From an uncultured Gammaproteobacteria bacterium (GTDB lineage: Bacteria > Pseudomonadota > Gammaproteobacteria > GCA-2729495), in assembly GCA_947258805.1 (NCBI GenBank), contig CAMYJV010000046.1, forward strand, positions 1 to 22,007: DNA of 22,007 bases. The letters are read 5' to 3'. This document shows positions 1-7,964 of this stretch, piece by piece (the stretch's first letter is position 1; every line of letters begins with the position of its first letter). The position numbers and the translations under genes are program-made. The notes below the pieces were generated by a model that was not told the DNA's origin, searched no databases, and saw nothing but the letters and a program-made list of their open reading frames with translations.

Positions 1-2761
1 CGAGCTCATCGCCGTATTCCGGGATCAGCTCGCGTATCCGGACGCTGAGGTCTGCCGCATTTTTGAAATTGGCATTGAAACGGCAGCAACCATCGGCGTC
101 GCGCAGCACGATTCGTTGATCACCGCTGGCAAGCATGCGCTGAAGTAACGGCAACGCGTCGAGATTCCGCTCCGGGATGCGGTTCTTCTCGAGGAATCCC
201 GGCAACTGGCGGTCCGGGTAGAGCATGAAGCTATGCTGGTCAGGCCGATACAGGTCGCTGTCGAACAGGGCCTCTATCACCGCCACAGCCGACTTGGGGG
301 CCATGGCACCGGAGCTCAGGGCGGCAACCTGGCCCTCGAGCATCGGATACAGCCGGTCGACAGCCACGGCTCCGTCACTCAGATCCAGCAAGTTGTAGGC
401 ATGGTAAAGGCCGTCGCTGCGCTGGTTGGTGGCAATGGTCTGGTCTATGGCGGCCAGCGCATCGCTGAGCAACGCAGTGATGTGTTCAGCCGGTAGATCG
501 ACTGTGCCGGAAAACCCCTCCTGCTGATAGACAGTCTGCCGGTAACGGCTGGCCGCCTGGCCGAGTGCCACCAGCGTGTCGAAACGCTGACGCTCGCTGA
601 TCGGCTTGTCACCAAAGAGCGGTCGAATTCTTTGCAGCGCGTCCGCGGTATCCGTGAACCACCGCGAGACTTCGGCTGATACCGGGAACGGTGCAATTTC
701 CTCGGCCAGCAGGTCCTGCAGAAAGCGGACGTAGCGTCGCATGTAGTATGCCGTCACCATGGACAGGCCATGACCGACAATGGCGTTGTTGGCGTCGTTC
801 CACTCCGGGCGTTGTGTGTTCAGCCAGATGCCGCCGTCGACGACAAGATTGCCCAGTTTGCACAGCAAGGGGACGAGCAATTTTTCCAGCAAGTTGACCT
901 GGTAAACCTCGTCGCTGCTCGTGCAGGGCACGAGTTTGCCATCGGCGCCCATGGCCTCGACTCGCCCATGGATAATTTCCGCTAGCGCTTCGTCGAATGT
1001 GACGGTGCTCTTGGGATTGGCCAGCTGAGCCTCGAACGGTGCGATTCGGTAAGGTACATTTGCGTAGCTGAAAATCCGCTGCCGCAGCAGGCGCTGCAGC
1101 CGGCCCGGATGGAAGTCCCTGGAGAGTTCCAGTAGCTTCTGCAGGTAGATGACCTGGTGATCGCCCCAGTAGCCGATGTAGCTCCATGGGTTATCCGGTT
1201 CCTCAACTTCCCAGTCGATGCCTTCCTTCGTGATGCGATAGGGGTTGTAGCCATCCATCGTGGAAGCGTTCACGAATTTAGCGATGACGCTCTCGGCGAA
1301 TTCCGGGTAGCTGAACAGCAACGCCTCCCAGTTCTGGAAAATGTCGCGCCAGTTGCCCTGGTAAGAGAGCAATCTGTTGCCGTGTTCATCTCTGACCTTG
1401 ATGGCAAACTCGTTCCAGGGGCGACTGGGATCACCATGACGACGACCGAAGGTGATCGGCAGATACTCGTAAGCGAGACGCACCAGTTGCAGGTCGTTGT
1501 GACCATTTATCAGTGACCAGAGGTCCGCGATCCGGACTTCATCCGGCAGGCTCTGCAGCAGCGCCTCGTTGCGCCGGTACACAGCTTGGTTGAAGTGTCG
1601 GACGGTGCCGCGAAAATCTTTTTTGGAAACAATGTATTGGTCGTCAAAAATGCCGCCGCGGAGAATGTTGAACAGTACATTGGCATAGTGGTGAACGCCG
1701 ACATTCTCGTCCGCGGTGGCCTGATAAGCGTCCCCGCGGCCCATAATTCGCGACAACGCGACAGAGCCTGAGTTGATCGAACGGGTGACGGCTTCGGTAA
1801 CCGCAGTCGGGTCACGCAATTGTCGGCGCAATTCGACGACCTCGGCCTGAGTCTGCTCGGTGTTTGCGACGAGTTGCCAGCGCTGAACTTCCCCTGGTGA
1901 CAACTCCAGAGTCTGGTTTACCAGGTACGCGCCACGGATGCCGCGCCGATGGACTTCCTGCTCGACGTCCAGACCGGCGCGAAATCGAGTCAGCTGCTCT
2001 GTCGACAGCAGAACCATGTGTTGCTGCAGCCCCAACGAGAACACGGTGGTCGCCATTAATGACTCACAGGGCTCGGCGCGATCGGTGATGCCGGCATAAA
2101 GCGTCAGAACAGCCAGGCCGGTTTCCGCGTCGAGCTCCGACCACTTGTAGGCATTGACGAGATTGCTGGTATTGGTCTGGGCGACAAGGGGTGTGCCGGC
2201 CGGCAAGATATTTCTGAAGCCGTCTGCCAGGTCGAGGCGGGTAGTCCTGTCCGCCAGATTTCGCAGCTCGCACTGGCGCACGAAACCATAGTCATCGCTT
2301 GTTGCCCACGTGTAGCGGAATACCAGCCGCAAATCATGGTTTATCTCCTCAAAGCAGAGCTTGTTTCCCAGGATGTTCTTGTAGAGATTGCGGCTGGTGG
2401 CAAAGCGGCCGTCGTGTTCGCTGTTGAACGGTTCCCAGACCGTTGGCAGATGGTTCGTAGCGACACGCACGATCGTCTTGCAGCCAGTGTGCGTGACACT
2501 GTCATGAATCTTGTCGACCGTGACATACGGAAACAGCGAGGTGGCCGGAGAGACTCGACCGGCGGTCAATCCGCCGTTGGACGATACGAATAACCAGTGG
2601 TCGACGTCGGAGATGACGCTGATGAGAAAGGGTGCCATCTGGTCGACGTTGCGGATCACATAATAACGTTCCCCCCCCAGCTCGAGGAACGCGCCGGACA
2701 CCTCGCTGTCGTGAGACACGTCAAGGCTCACGTCTCGGTCCTGTTCTGCAGCATTGCTCAT
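1..2761 (-). CDS. Cellobiose phosphorylase-like (GH94/COG3459-type) protein, 3' end beyond window
   Basis: An uninterrupted frame of 920 codons starts at the ATG at 2761-2759 and leaves the left edge without a stop, so the C-terminus is missing. An in-frame TAA lies nine codons upstream of the ATG, which limits the start to this ATG or a TTG just before it. No clear Shine-Dalgarno sequence is visible. The N-terminal part (residues about 25-75) has a beta-rich pattern including DHWLFVSSNGG and LTAGR. The C-terminal half reads like an (alpha/alpha)6 barrel, with NPWSYIGYWGDHQ and PEWNDANNAIVGHG. The second resembles the GDWNDG catalytic-acid segment of GH94 phosphorylases, placing the candidate acid at D656. 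From memory, relatives are about 1,100-1,200 residues. No signal peptide is seen, so it is probably cytosolic. A sugar substrate cannot be named. The upstream LacI-type operator supports a carbohydrate role. Confidence 0.7.
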   Translation of the reverse strand, partial: MSNAAEQDRDVSLDVSHDSEVSGAFLELGGERYYVIRNVDQMAPFLISVISDVDHWLFVSSNGGLTAGRVSPATSLFPYVTVDKIHDSVTHTGCKTIVRVATNHLPTVWEPFNSEHDGRFATSRNLYKNILGNKLCFEEINHDLRLVFRYTWATSDDYGFVRQCELRNLADRTTRLDLADGFRNILPAGTPLVAQTNTSNLVNAYKWSELDAETGLAVLTLYAGITDRAEPCESLMATTVFSLGLQQHMVLLSTEQLTRFRAGLDVEQEVHRRGIRGAYLVNQTLELSPGEVQRWQLVANTEQTQAEVVELRRQLRDPTAVTEAVTRSINSGSVALSRIMGRGDAYQATADENVGVHHYANVLFNILRGGIFDDQYIVSKKDFRGTVRHFNQAVYRRNEALLQSLPDEVRIADLWSLINGHNDLQLVRLAYEYLPITFGRRHGDPSRPWNEFAIKVRDEHGNRLLSYQGNWRDIFQNWEALLFSYPEFAESVIAKFVNASTMDGYNPYRITKEGIDWEVEEPDNPWSYIGYWGDHQVIYLQKLLELSRDFHPGRLQRLLRQRIFSYANVPYRIAPFEAQLANPKSTVTFDEALAEIIHGRVEAMGADGKLVPCTSSDEVYQVNLLEKLLVPLLCKLGNLVVDGGIWLNTQRPEWNDANNAIVGHGLSMVTAYYMRRYVRFLQDLLAEEIAPFPVSAEVSRWFTDTADALQRIRPLFGDKPISERQRFDTLVALGQAASRYRQTVYQQEGFSGTVDLPAEHITALLSDALAAIDQTIATNQRSDGLYHAYNLLDLSDGAVAVDRLYPMLEGQVAALSSGAMAPKSAVAVIEALFDSDLYRPDQHSFMLYPDRQLPGFLEKNRIPERNLDALPLLQRMLASGDQRIVLRDADGCCRFNANFKNAADLSVRIRELIPEYGDEL

Positions 2762-2943
2762 CAAGTAAACCAAGGATGTGGTCAATTAGTCGAGTATCAG
2801 TCGCCGGTGAAAACCTGGCTGGCGTTGGCCGGGACCAGCGGTGTTTCGTTGTTTCTTTTCAACTTGTTGTCAAACGGTCCTGCAAGCCTTCTCTCGTTTG
2901 GATAGACCAAAGTATCGATGGGGCTTGTCGTTAGGTCCTGATT

Positions 2944-2972
2944 ATTATAGGTAAAGCTGACAGCGCTGTCAT
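2944..2972 (-). promoter_or_regulatory. Sigma70-type promoter for the phosphorylase-like gene
   Basis: Read on the minus strand, a -35 hexamer ATGACA (2972-2967, one mismatch to TTGACA) is followed by exactly 17 nt and a perfect -10 TATAAT (2949-2944). Transcription would start near 2937, giving a leader of about 175 nt before the ATG at 2761. The fit is seen directly; activity is inferred. Confidence 0.65.
2958..2971. promoter_or_regulatory. Perfect 14-bp palindromic operator, LacI-family type
   Basis: TGACAGCGCTGTCA is identical to its reverse complement. A central CG within a 14-bp palindrome is the usual form of LacI/GalR-family operators for sugar-utilisation regulons. It overlaps most of the -35 element and the spacer of the promoter reading into the phosphorylase-like gene, the expected place for a repressor. 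No LacI-family gene is in the window, so the regulator would be elsewhere. Confidence 0.6.
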
Positions 2973-3075
2973 CACTACAATTCCACAGGCCGATTTGTCA
3001 GCCGTGCCGACACGCACCTGGCCCCGCAATAGCCATCGACGGTGGCGGGAATCAACGGGCGATTGAAACCGCAAA

Positions 3076-3115
3076 GTTCCGCTCTACGATTTCTGCACGT
3101 GCAATCGAGCGGAAC
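3076..3115. repeat. 9-bp perfect inverted repeat, possible terminator
   Basis: GTTCCGCTC (3076-3084) and GAGCGGAAC (3107-3115) are perfect complements separated by 22 nt. The spacer contains a 10-bp palindrome, TGCACGTGCA (3094-3103). On the minus strand the stem is followed by TTT, and on the plus strand by CCGTTTT. It lies downstream of the hypothetical gene that ends at 3294, so it could terminate that transcript. The loop is long for a simple terminator, and it may instead be a protein-binding or structured-RNA site. Confidence 0.4.
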
Positions 3116-3158
3116 CGTTTTCGGCTCGCGTAAGCCATTGAAACAAATCGCGCGCGCT

Positions 3159-3249
3159 GTGCAGGATGCACGAGTGCCGCGCGACAGGCAGGATGTCTAA
3201 GTGTCGCGGAGGCCAGGGATGGCCGGGAGCGACGAGCACAGGGATGTGC
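3159..3249. repeat. Array of four AGG(G)AT mini-hairpins with about 25-nt period
   Basis: Four cores, AGGAT or AGGGAT, start at 3163, 3190, 3215 and 3240, spaced 27, 25 and 25 nt. Three are flanked by 4-nt arms that pair directly: gtgc/gcac, ggcc/ggcc and gcac/gtgc. The second sits inside a larger 7-bp stem, CGCGACA (3180-3186) with TGTCGCG (3202-3208). The arm sequences differ while the core and spacing are kept, which indicates conserved structure rather than simple duplication. Function unknown; it lies between two minus-strand genes. Confidence 0.5.
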
Positions 3250-3293
3250 GAGGGCGGCCCCGGAGAGATTGATTCGCCCCTGGCTACCGCCGC

Positions 3294-3704
3294 TCACCAT
3301 CCGTCCGGGATCGTGCCGTTGATCAGTTCTTCTCCCACTGGATCGAGCTTGCCATCCAGCTCGCCCTCAGTTCCCCGTTCGCTGTAAAAGGCATCAATGA
3401 CTCTCCTGTCGCGTAACGGATGTAAGAAAACAACCCCTTTAATTGTCATGTGCAACGGAGTTTCTGAAACGGATGGAGTCTTGTCCAGAAATAGAGCCTG
3501 GTAGTTTATCGCCCATTGACCGTGTAGCTCGGTCATCGATCTATCGAAAGACAATAGCTTAAAGCGTGGGCCAGAATCTTGTAGCCTGGAATCGATGAAC
3601 GCCTTAAAATTTTCTGTGGCCTCCTTTCCGTCTGGCTCGCGCCGATCGCTGCTACGTATTTTCATAGTGGTGTGAGTGTCACCGCGGGGACAATCCGGCT
3701 CCAT
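3294..3704 (-). CDS. Hypothetical protein, lower-GC orphan
   Basis: A 136-codon frame encodes a soluble, mixed-charge protein with no signal peptide or membrane segment. Its middle and C-terminal parts look protein-like (for example FKAFIDSRLQDSGPRFKLLS and VVFLHPLRDRRVIDAFYSER), with an acidic tail ending in NGTIPDGW. I do not recognise the family. The start is uncertain: ATG at 3704, or ATG at 3665 giving a protein 13 residues shorter. Neither has a good Shine-Dalgarno sequence, and the first 13 residues look less protein-like. Codons are more AT-rich than in the neighbouring genes, which may indicate acquired DNA. An N-terminally truncated remnant is also possible. Confidence 0.5.
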   Translation of the reverse strand: MEPDCPRGDTHTTMKIRSSDRREPDGKEATENFKAFIDSRLQDSGPRFKLLSFDRSMTELHGQWAINYQALFLDKTPSVSETPLHMTIKGVVFLHPLRDRRVIDAFYSERGTEGELDGKLDPVGEELINGTIPDGW

Positions 3705-3839
3705 CGGTCGCTCTGGCTGAGGATGCGGGCCGGGAACCCGCCGATGCCGGCCTGAAGTCAGCCGTGTCGCGGCAGGTGATCGTCCTCGCGGTGCGGCTGG
3801 AACGCAATGCCTGGTTTGCTTCGCAAGGGGGATCGCCTG

Positions 3840-4295
3840 TCAAGCGATGCTTCGCTGACACTCCTTCATGCACGCGACGCAGGCATCCGCGCAGTCCTTG
3901 CATTGGACGTGTTGGTCTTCAAACTTCCGGCATTCTGCTTCGCAGGTTTCGCAGACCTCAATGGTCGCCTTTGCAAAGGCCTTCAGGTGCTCGGAATCAT
4001 TGGCGGCCAGCTTCGCCAGCGCTTCGCAGGCGATCACCAGTTCCTGCACCTGCACGAGGCATTCGAGCAACTCCGTGTTGCCGCTGCGCATGTCATCGAT
4101 GCAATGCGCGGCGCAGGCGTTGCCCGTCTCGATACAGTGGAGCGCTTCACGGATCAGCGCGGCATGCGCGTCGCCGTGATGCTGATGTTCGCCCGACTTG
4201 GTCGCGGCTGTCGCCATCGCGGGCGTTGCTGCTGCGAGCAGAGAGGAATTCACGAGAAATTGCCGTCGGCTATGCCGTTGCATCTGGTCAGCCAT
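3840..4295 (-). CDS. csp1: Tat-exported copper-storage protein, Csp1-like four-helix bundle
   Basis: The 151-residue product begins with a twin-arginine signal (SRRQFLV at about residues 9-15, then a hydrophobic stretch to AMATAA), so it should fold in the cytoplasm and be exported. The mature part is helical and contains 13 cysteines in spacings that place them on helix faces (HCIETGNAC, VCETCEAEC, CKDCADACVACMKEC). Csp1 of methanotrophs is also Tat-exported, has 13 cysteines and binds many Cu(I) ions in the core of a four-helix bundle; the resemblance is strong. A His-rich segment (GEHQHHGDAH) follows the signal. The ATG is preceded by AGGGGGT, a good ribosome-binding site. It lies 99 bp downstream of the exporter operon, beyond a probable terminator, so it is probably a separate unit. 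Copper buffering of periplasmic or membrane metalloenzymes is the likely role. Confidence 0.88.
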   Translation of the reverse strand: MADQMQRHSRRQFLVNSSLLAAATPAMATAATKSGEHQHHGDAHAALIREALHCIETGNACAAHCIDDMRSGNTELLECLVQVQELVIACEALAKLAANDSEHLKAFAKATIEVCETCEAECRKFEDQHVQCKDCADACVACMKECQRSIA

Positions 4296-4347
4296 TTTGT
4301 ACCCCCTGTCAATTAGTCAGACATTTTTCACATTGATTGATATGAAA

Positions 4348-4376
4348 GACTGCGCGGCTGCCAATCCGCAGCAGTC
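4348..4376 (-). terminator. Probable Rho-independent terminator after the HlyD gene
   Basis: On the minus strand, GACTGC-T-GCGG pairs with CCGC-GCAGTC: a 10-bp stem with one bulged T and an 8-nt loop, followed by TTTC. It begins 18 nt past the HlyD-type stop codon, separating the exporter operon from the copper-storage gene. The T-tract is short. Confidence 0.55.
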
Positions 4377-4394
4377 CCTGGCTTGGCTGACAAC

Positions 4395-5609
4395 TCAGCC
4401 GCGCTCCGCCAGCAATACGCCGTCGCTCACCCGGTCACCAGGTTGCACGATCACGCGTTCTCCGGCCTCCAACCCGGCCAGTATCTCGGCTTTGAGGCCG
4501 TTCTGCACGCCGAGTTCCACGTGCCGCAAGCGGGCCACGTCGCCTTCCGCAACGAACACAGCCCAGCGATCGCGATCGCGAAACAGCGTGGCCTGCGGCA
4601 CCTGCAATACATCCTTGGCTTCGTCGAGGATGATGCGGGCCTGCACGCGGAAGCCGTGGCCCAGCCGTTCCCAGCGCTCGGGCGGATCCATCAGTTCGAT
4701 CAGTACCTTCACGCGCTGTTCCTCGATGCCCAGCGCCGAGACCTTGGTGAAACCGAAGGGTTCGACGCGGCGGACGACGCCTTGCAGGGGATCGGAACCA
4801 CCCCAGGCTTCCACCAGCACCCGTTGCCCCGGGTTCACGCGGACGGCGTCGGTGGACAGCAGGTCGACCTCGATCTCGAGCTGCCTGGGATCCCCAACCT
4901 CGATCAGGGGCGTACCCGCGCTCACGACGCCCTCGCTCTCGTTCATGACCTGGAGCACGAAGCCGTTGACGGGCGAATACACGTCGACGCATGCGCAGTC
5001 CTCGTCTTTTTGCGTACGGGCACCGGCGGGCTCCATCAGTCTGGCCTGAGCCTGTTCGAGCTCCGACGAGCGCGCATTTGAACCGGCCCGCGCTTCTTCC
5101 AGAGCGGCGGCCGAGATTCTGGCCCGTCGCTGCGCGGCTTCGAGTTCGTTCTGGGATATCGAATCGCGTTCCGCGAGTCGCGTGTACCGCGTCAGTTCCG
5201 CACGGGCAAAGTCCAGTTCGGCTTCGGCGCGTTCTACCGCGGCGACCGCCAGGCGCTGGTTGGCTTCGGCCGCTCTCACCCCGGCTTCGGCCTCCGCCAT
5301 CGACCGAACGTCGAGAAACGACGGGTCACTGGGTTCAATCTGGGCGACCACGGTTTCGCCCGCTGCCACCGCGTCTCCAGCATGGATCTCGATACGCCGC
5401 TTCAGCCCCGGTAGCGGTGCCGATACGACGAAAACTTCTTTCACGCGGGTCTTGCCTTCTTCGGCCACGGACACGGTGATGTTGCCGAGGCTGGCGGTGA
5501 CCAGGTCCACCGCCACGGGCTGCGGCCGGAACAGCAGCACAATGGCGATTGCCACGGCAATCGCGGCGGGCACCCAGAACAAGACGCGGCGCGTAACGTT
5601 AGCAGGCAT
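4395..5609 (-). CDS. HlyD-type periplasmic adaptor of an ABC exporter
   Basis: The 404-residue product has one N-terminal membrane anchor (about residues 8-26), a first lipoyl half with GDAVAAGETVVAQIEPSDPS, a long Ala/Glu/Arg-rich coiled-coil hairpin (about residues 100-195), a second lipoyl half (DVYSPVNGFVLQV), then beta-barrel and membrane-proximal segments ending in GLEAGERVIVQPGDRVSDG. This is the membrane-fusion-protein layout used to bridge an inner-membrane ABC pump to an outer-membrane channel. The start ATG lies 3 nt after the permease stop, so the two are translated together. An unusual DEDCAC segment sits at the hairpin/lipoyl junction. No outer-membrane factor gene is in the window, so a TolC-like channel would be encoded elsewhere. 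Cargo unknown. Confidence 0.88.
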   Translation of the reverse strand: MPANVTRRVLFWVPAAIAVAIAIVLLFRPQPVAVDLVTASLGNITVSVAEEGKTRVKEVFVVSAPLPGLKRRIEIHAGDAVAAGETVVAQIEPSDPSFLDVRSMAEAEAGVRAAEANQRLAVAAVERAEAELDFARAELTRYTRLAERDSISQNELEAAQRRARISAAALEEARAGSNARSSELEQAQARLMEPAGARTQKDEDCACVDVYSPVNGFVLQVMNESEGVVSAGTPLIEVGDPRQLEIEVDLLSTDAVRVNPGQRVLVEAWGGSDPLQGVVRRVEPFGFTKVSALGIEEQRVKVLIELMDPPERWERLGHGFRVQARIILDEAKDVLQVPQATLFRDRDRWAVFVAEGDVARLRHVELGVQNGLKAEILAGLEAGERVIVQPGDRVSDGVLLAERG

Positions 5610-5612
5610 GGC

Positions 5613-7959
5613 TTACTCCCGGGTCTTCAATACGGCGATCAGGTCCAGGTGATCGAGCCGGCGTCTCACGAGCAGCGCAGCCAGCACCGTCGCGGCCACG
5701 GTGATCAGGATCGACACCCCGTAAGTCGCGGGCAGGATCGCGAACGGCACCCTGAATAATTCGGTCACGAACGCACTGTGCCAGACCAGTGCTAAAAGGT
5801 AGCCGACCGCACAGCCCAGTGGGAATGCGGCCAGGGTCAGCGCCGCGATTTCGCCGAGCAGCAGGTAAGAGATCTCCGCGTGGCTGTAGCCCAGCACTTC
5901 CATGGTGGCCAGTTCCCAACCCCGTTCAGCGAGTGCGATGCGCGCCGCGTTGTAGGTGACACCGATGGCCAGGGCACAGGCGAACACGGCGAAGAAAGAG
6001 ATGAAGATCTGGATCGTGTCGGCGAGGGTTTCGTGGTAGCCGCGCAGCGCGGCCGCTTTCAGCATCACGGAACTGATCCGCGGCGTCTCCCTGAGCGCCG
6101 CGTACAAGTCGCGTTCCAACAGGGGATCAACCCTCAAGTGAACGCTGTTCAACGCACCGCCGTCGCCGAGGGCCCGGTTCAGGGCATCGATCTCCATATA
6201 CGCCGGCGCGCCAATGTAGGTCTCGAACAAGCCGACCACCGGCAACTCGAGAGTCGGTCGGCGGCCTTCCAGGACTTCGACCGTGATGACGTCGCCGATA
6301 GCCGCCTGGAGCATGCCGGCCAGCTGGGTGGACAGCACCATGCCGTCCGGCGGCAGCTGCAGGGCGCCGGTTTCGGCATCATGCACCCGGAACAATTCCT
6401 GGCGCGCGGGCACGCCCATTAGCGTTTGCCGTTCCTCCCTGGCACGGAAACGCATCCGCGTGGCAACGCTACGCATAGGCTCGGTGGTGATCACGCCGGG
6501 CAGCGTGGCAAGGCTGCGCTCGATCGCCGCATCCTCCGCCGGGCCGAAGCCCACGGTGAGGTCCTGCCGCTGCGCCTGCTCGAAGTAGACGTCGGCCAGT
6601 TGGTCCAGAGCGTCCAGCCAGTGGATGGAACTCACCAGCACGGCGACAGCCATGCCGATCCCGAAGCTGGTGATCAGGGAGCGGCCGGGCCAGCGGGCGA
6701 GCTGGCGCAACAGGATGCGCGTTGGCTGGTCCAGCCAGCGCGTGATCGGCAGCCGGCCCAGGCGGCTGCGGCGAAACAGCGGTGGCGCCGGCGGCCGCAT
6801 GGCCTCGGCGGGGGGCAGCCGCACCGCGTTGCGCACCGCGCCCAGCGCGCCACAGAGCGCCGCCGCGACACTGGCCAGCGCGGCGACCAGGAACACGCGC
6901 GCACCGGGCTGGTAAAGCAGGAAGGGGAAACGGAAGAACGCGGCGTAGACTTCGGTGCTGGTCTGACCGAAGACATAGCCCGCCAGCCAGCCCAGCGAAA
7001 TGCCCGCGGCAGCGATGACGAGGGCGAATTTCACGTAGTGCCATCCGATCGCGGCATTCTGATAGCCGAAGGCCTTGAGCAGGCCGATTTCGCCGCGCTC
7101 CACCGTGATCATGCGCCCGAGCAGCACATTGGTCAGGAACGCGGCCACCGCGAGGAAAGTCACCGGCAGGATCAGGGACATGGTCCGCAGCTGCTTGATC
7201 TCGTTCATCAGGAACCAGTTCGATTGCTGATCCGCGCGCGCATAGGCTCCGTGGCCGCCGTAGCGCTCCAGCAGGTCATCGAGTGCGGTGATCACGGGTT
7301 CCGGGTCGGTGCCGGGCATCAGCCCGACGCTCAGGTCATTGAAGGCGCCTTCGAGATCGAAGGCGGCCTGCAGCGCCTCTTCGCCCATCCACACGATGCC
7401 GAAACGCTGGTTGTCCGGTATCAGCGCGCCCGGCCCGATCGTGTACACGTACTCCGGCGACAGCGCGATACCAACAACGGTGAGTTCGCGCCAGCGGCCG
7501 TTGAGGATCGCCCGCAGCTGGTTGTGCATCCGCGAAGGGTTCGGACAGCACGATTTCATCCACGGCGCGAGGCGCCGGCAATCGCCCGGCCCGCAGCGCA
7601 ACGCGGTTCAGTTCCGACAAATACTGTTCCGGCAGCGATACCAGCTGGCCGATCACGGGTTCATCAAAGTCCTCGATCTCCAGCGATGCCGTCTCGATCA
7701 CACGCGTTGATACGGATTGCACGCCCGGCAGCAACCGGACCTGGTCGCGGAGCCGCTCGGGTGCGCGCCTGAGCCTGACGAACACGTGCGCGAAGCGGTA
7801 GCGGTCATAGTAGGCGCGCGCCGTTTCATCGAGGGCCTCAATGGTGCTCAGCGACATCACCAGCACTGCCACGCCCGAGGCGATGACCAGGCCCAGGGCC
7901 AGAACCTGGGCGCGTACGTGCCAGACGTCGCGTAACAGCTTGCGGTTCATCGCCAGCAT
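5613..7959 (-). pseudogene. FtsX/MacB-family ABC permease, disrupted by frameshift near 7525
   Basis: Two overlapping frames together make one permease of about 780 residues. The first frame (ATG at 7959, or 7950) gives an N-terminal membrane helix (VLALGLVIASGVAVLVMSL) and the start of a periplasmic domain up to VLSEPFADA, then turns into Arg-rich nonsense and stops at 7336. The homologous sequence resumes one base later with HNQLRAILNGRWRELTVVGI and runs to the stop at 5613. The second part holds two FtsX domains with about seven further helices. Relatives have about seven residues including PGD between the two segments, so roughly five codons plus the frame are lost. A deletion of about 17 nt would explain this. 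An ATG at 7529 could start a shorter product lacking the first helix. The gene begins 5 nt after the ATPase stop. A sequencing or assembly error is the alternative. Confidence 0.82.
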
Positions 7960-7964
7960 TGCGT

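Noticed and set aside
3052..3300. 82-codon minus-strand frame over the hairpin array
   Set aside because: The translation is low-complexity Arg/Ala from the repeat units, with no ribosome site or family resemblance.
6426..7772. 448-codon plus-strand frame opposite the ABC permease
   Set aside because: The translation is Gln/Arg/Ala-rich with no recognisable motif and is antisense to the FtsX domains. It is a shadow of GC-rich coding.
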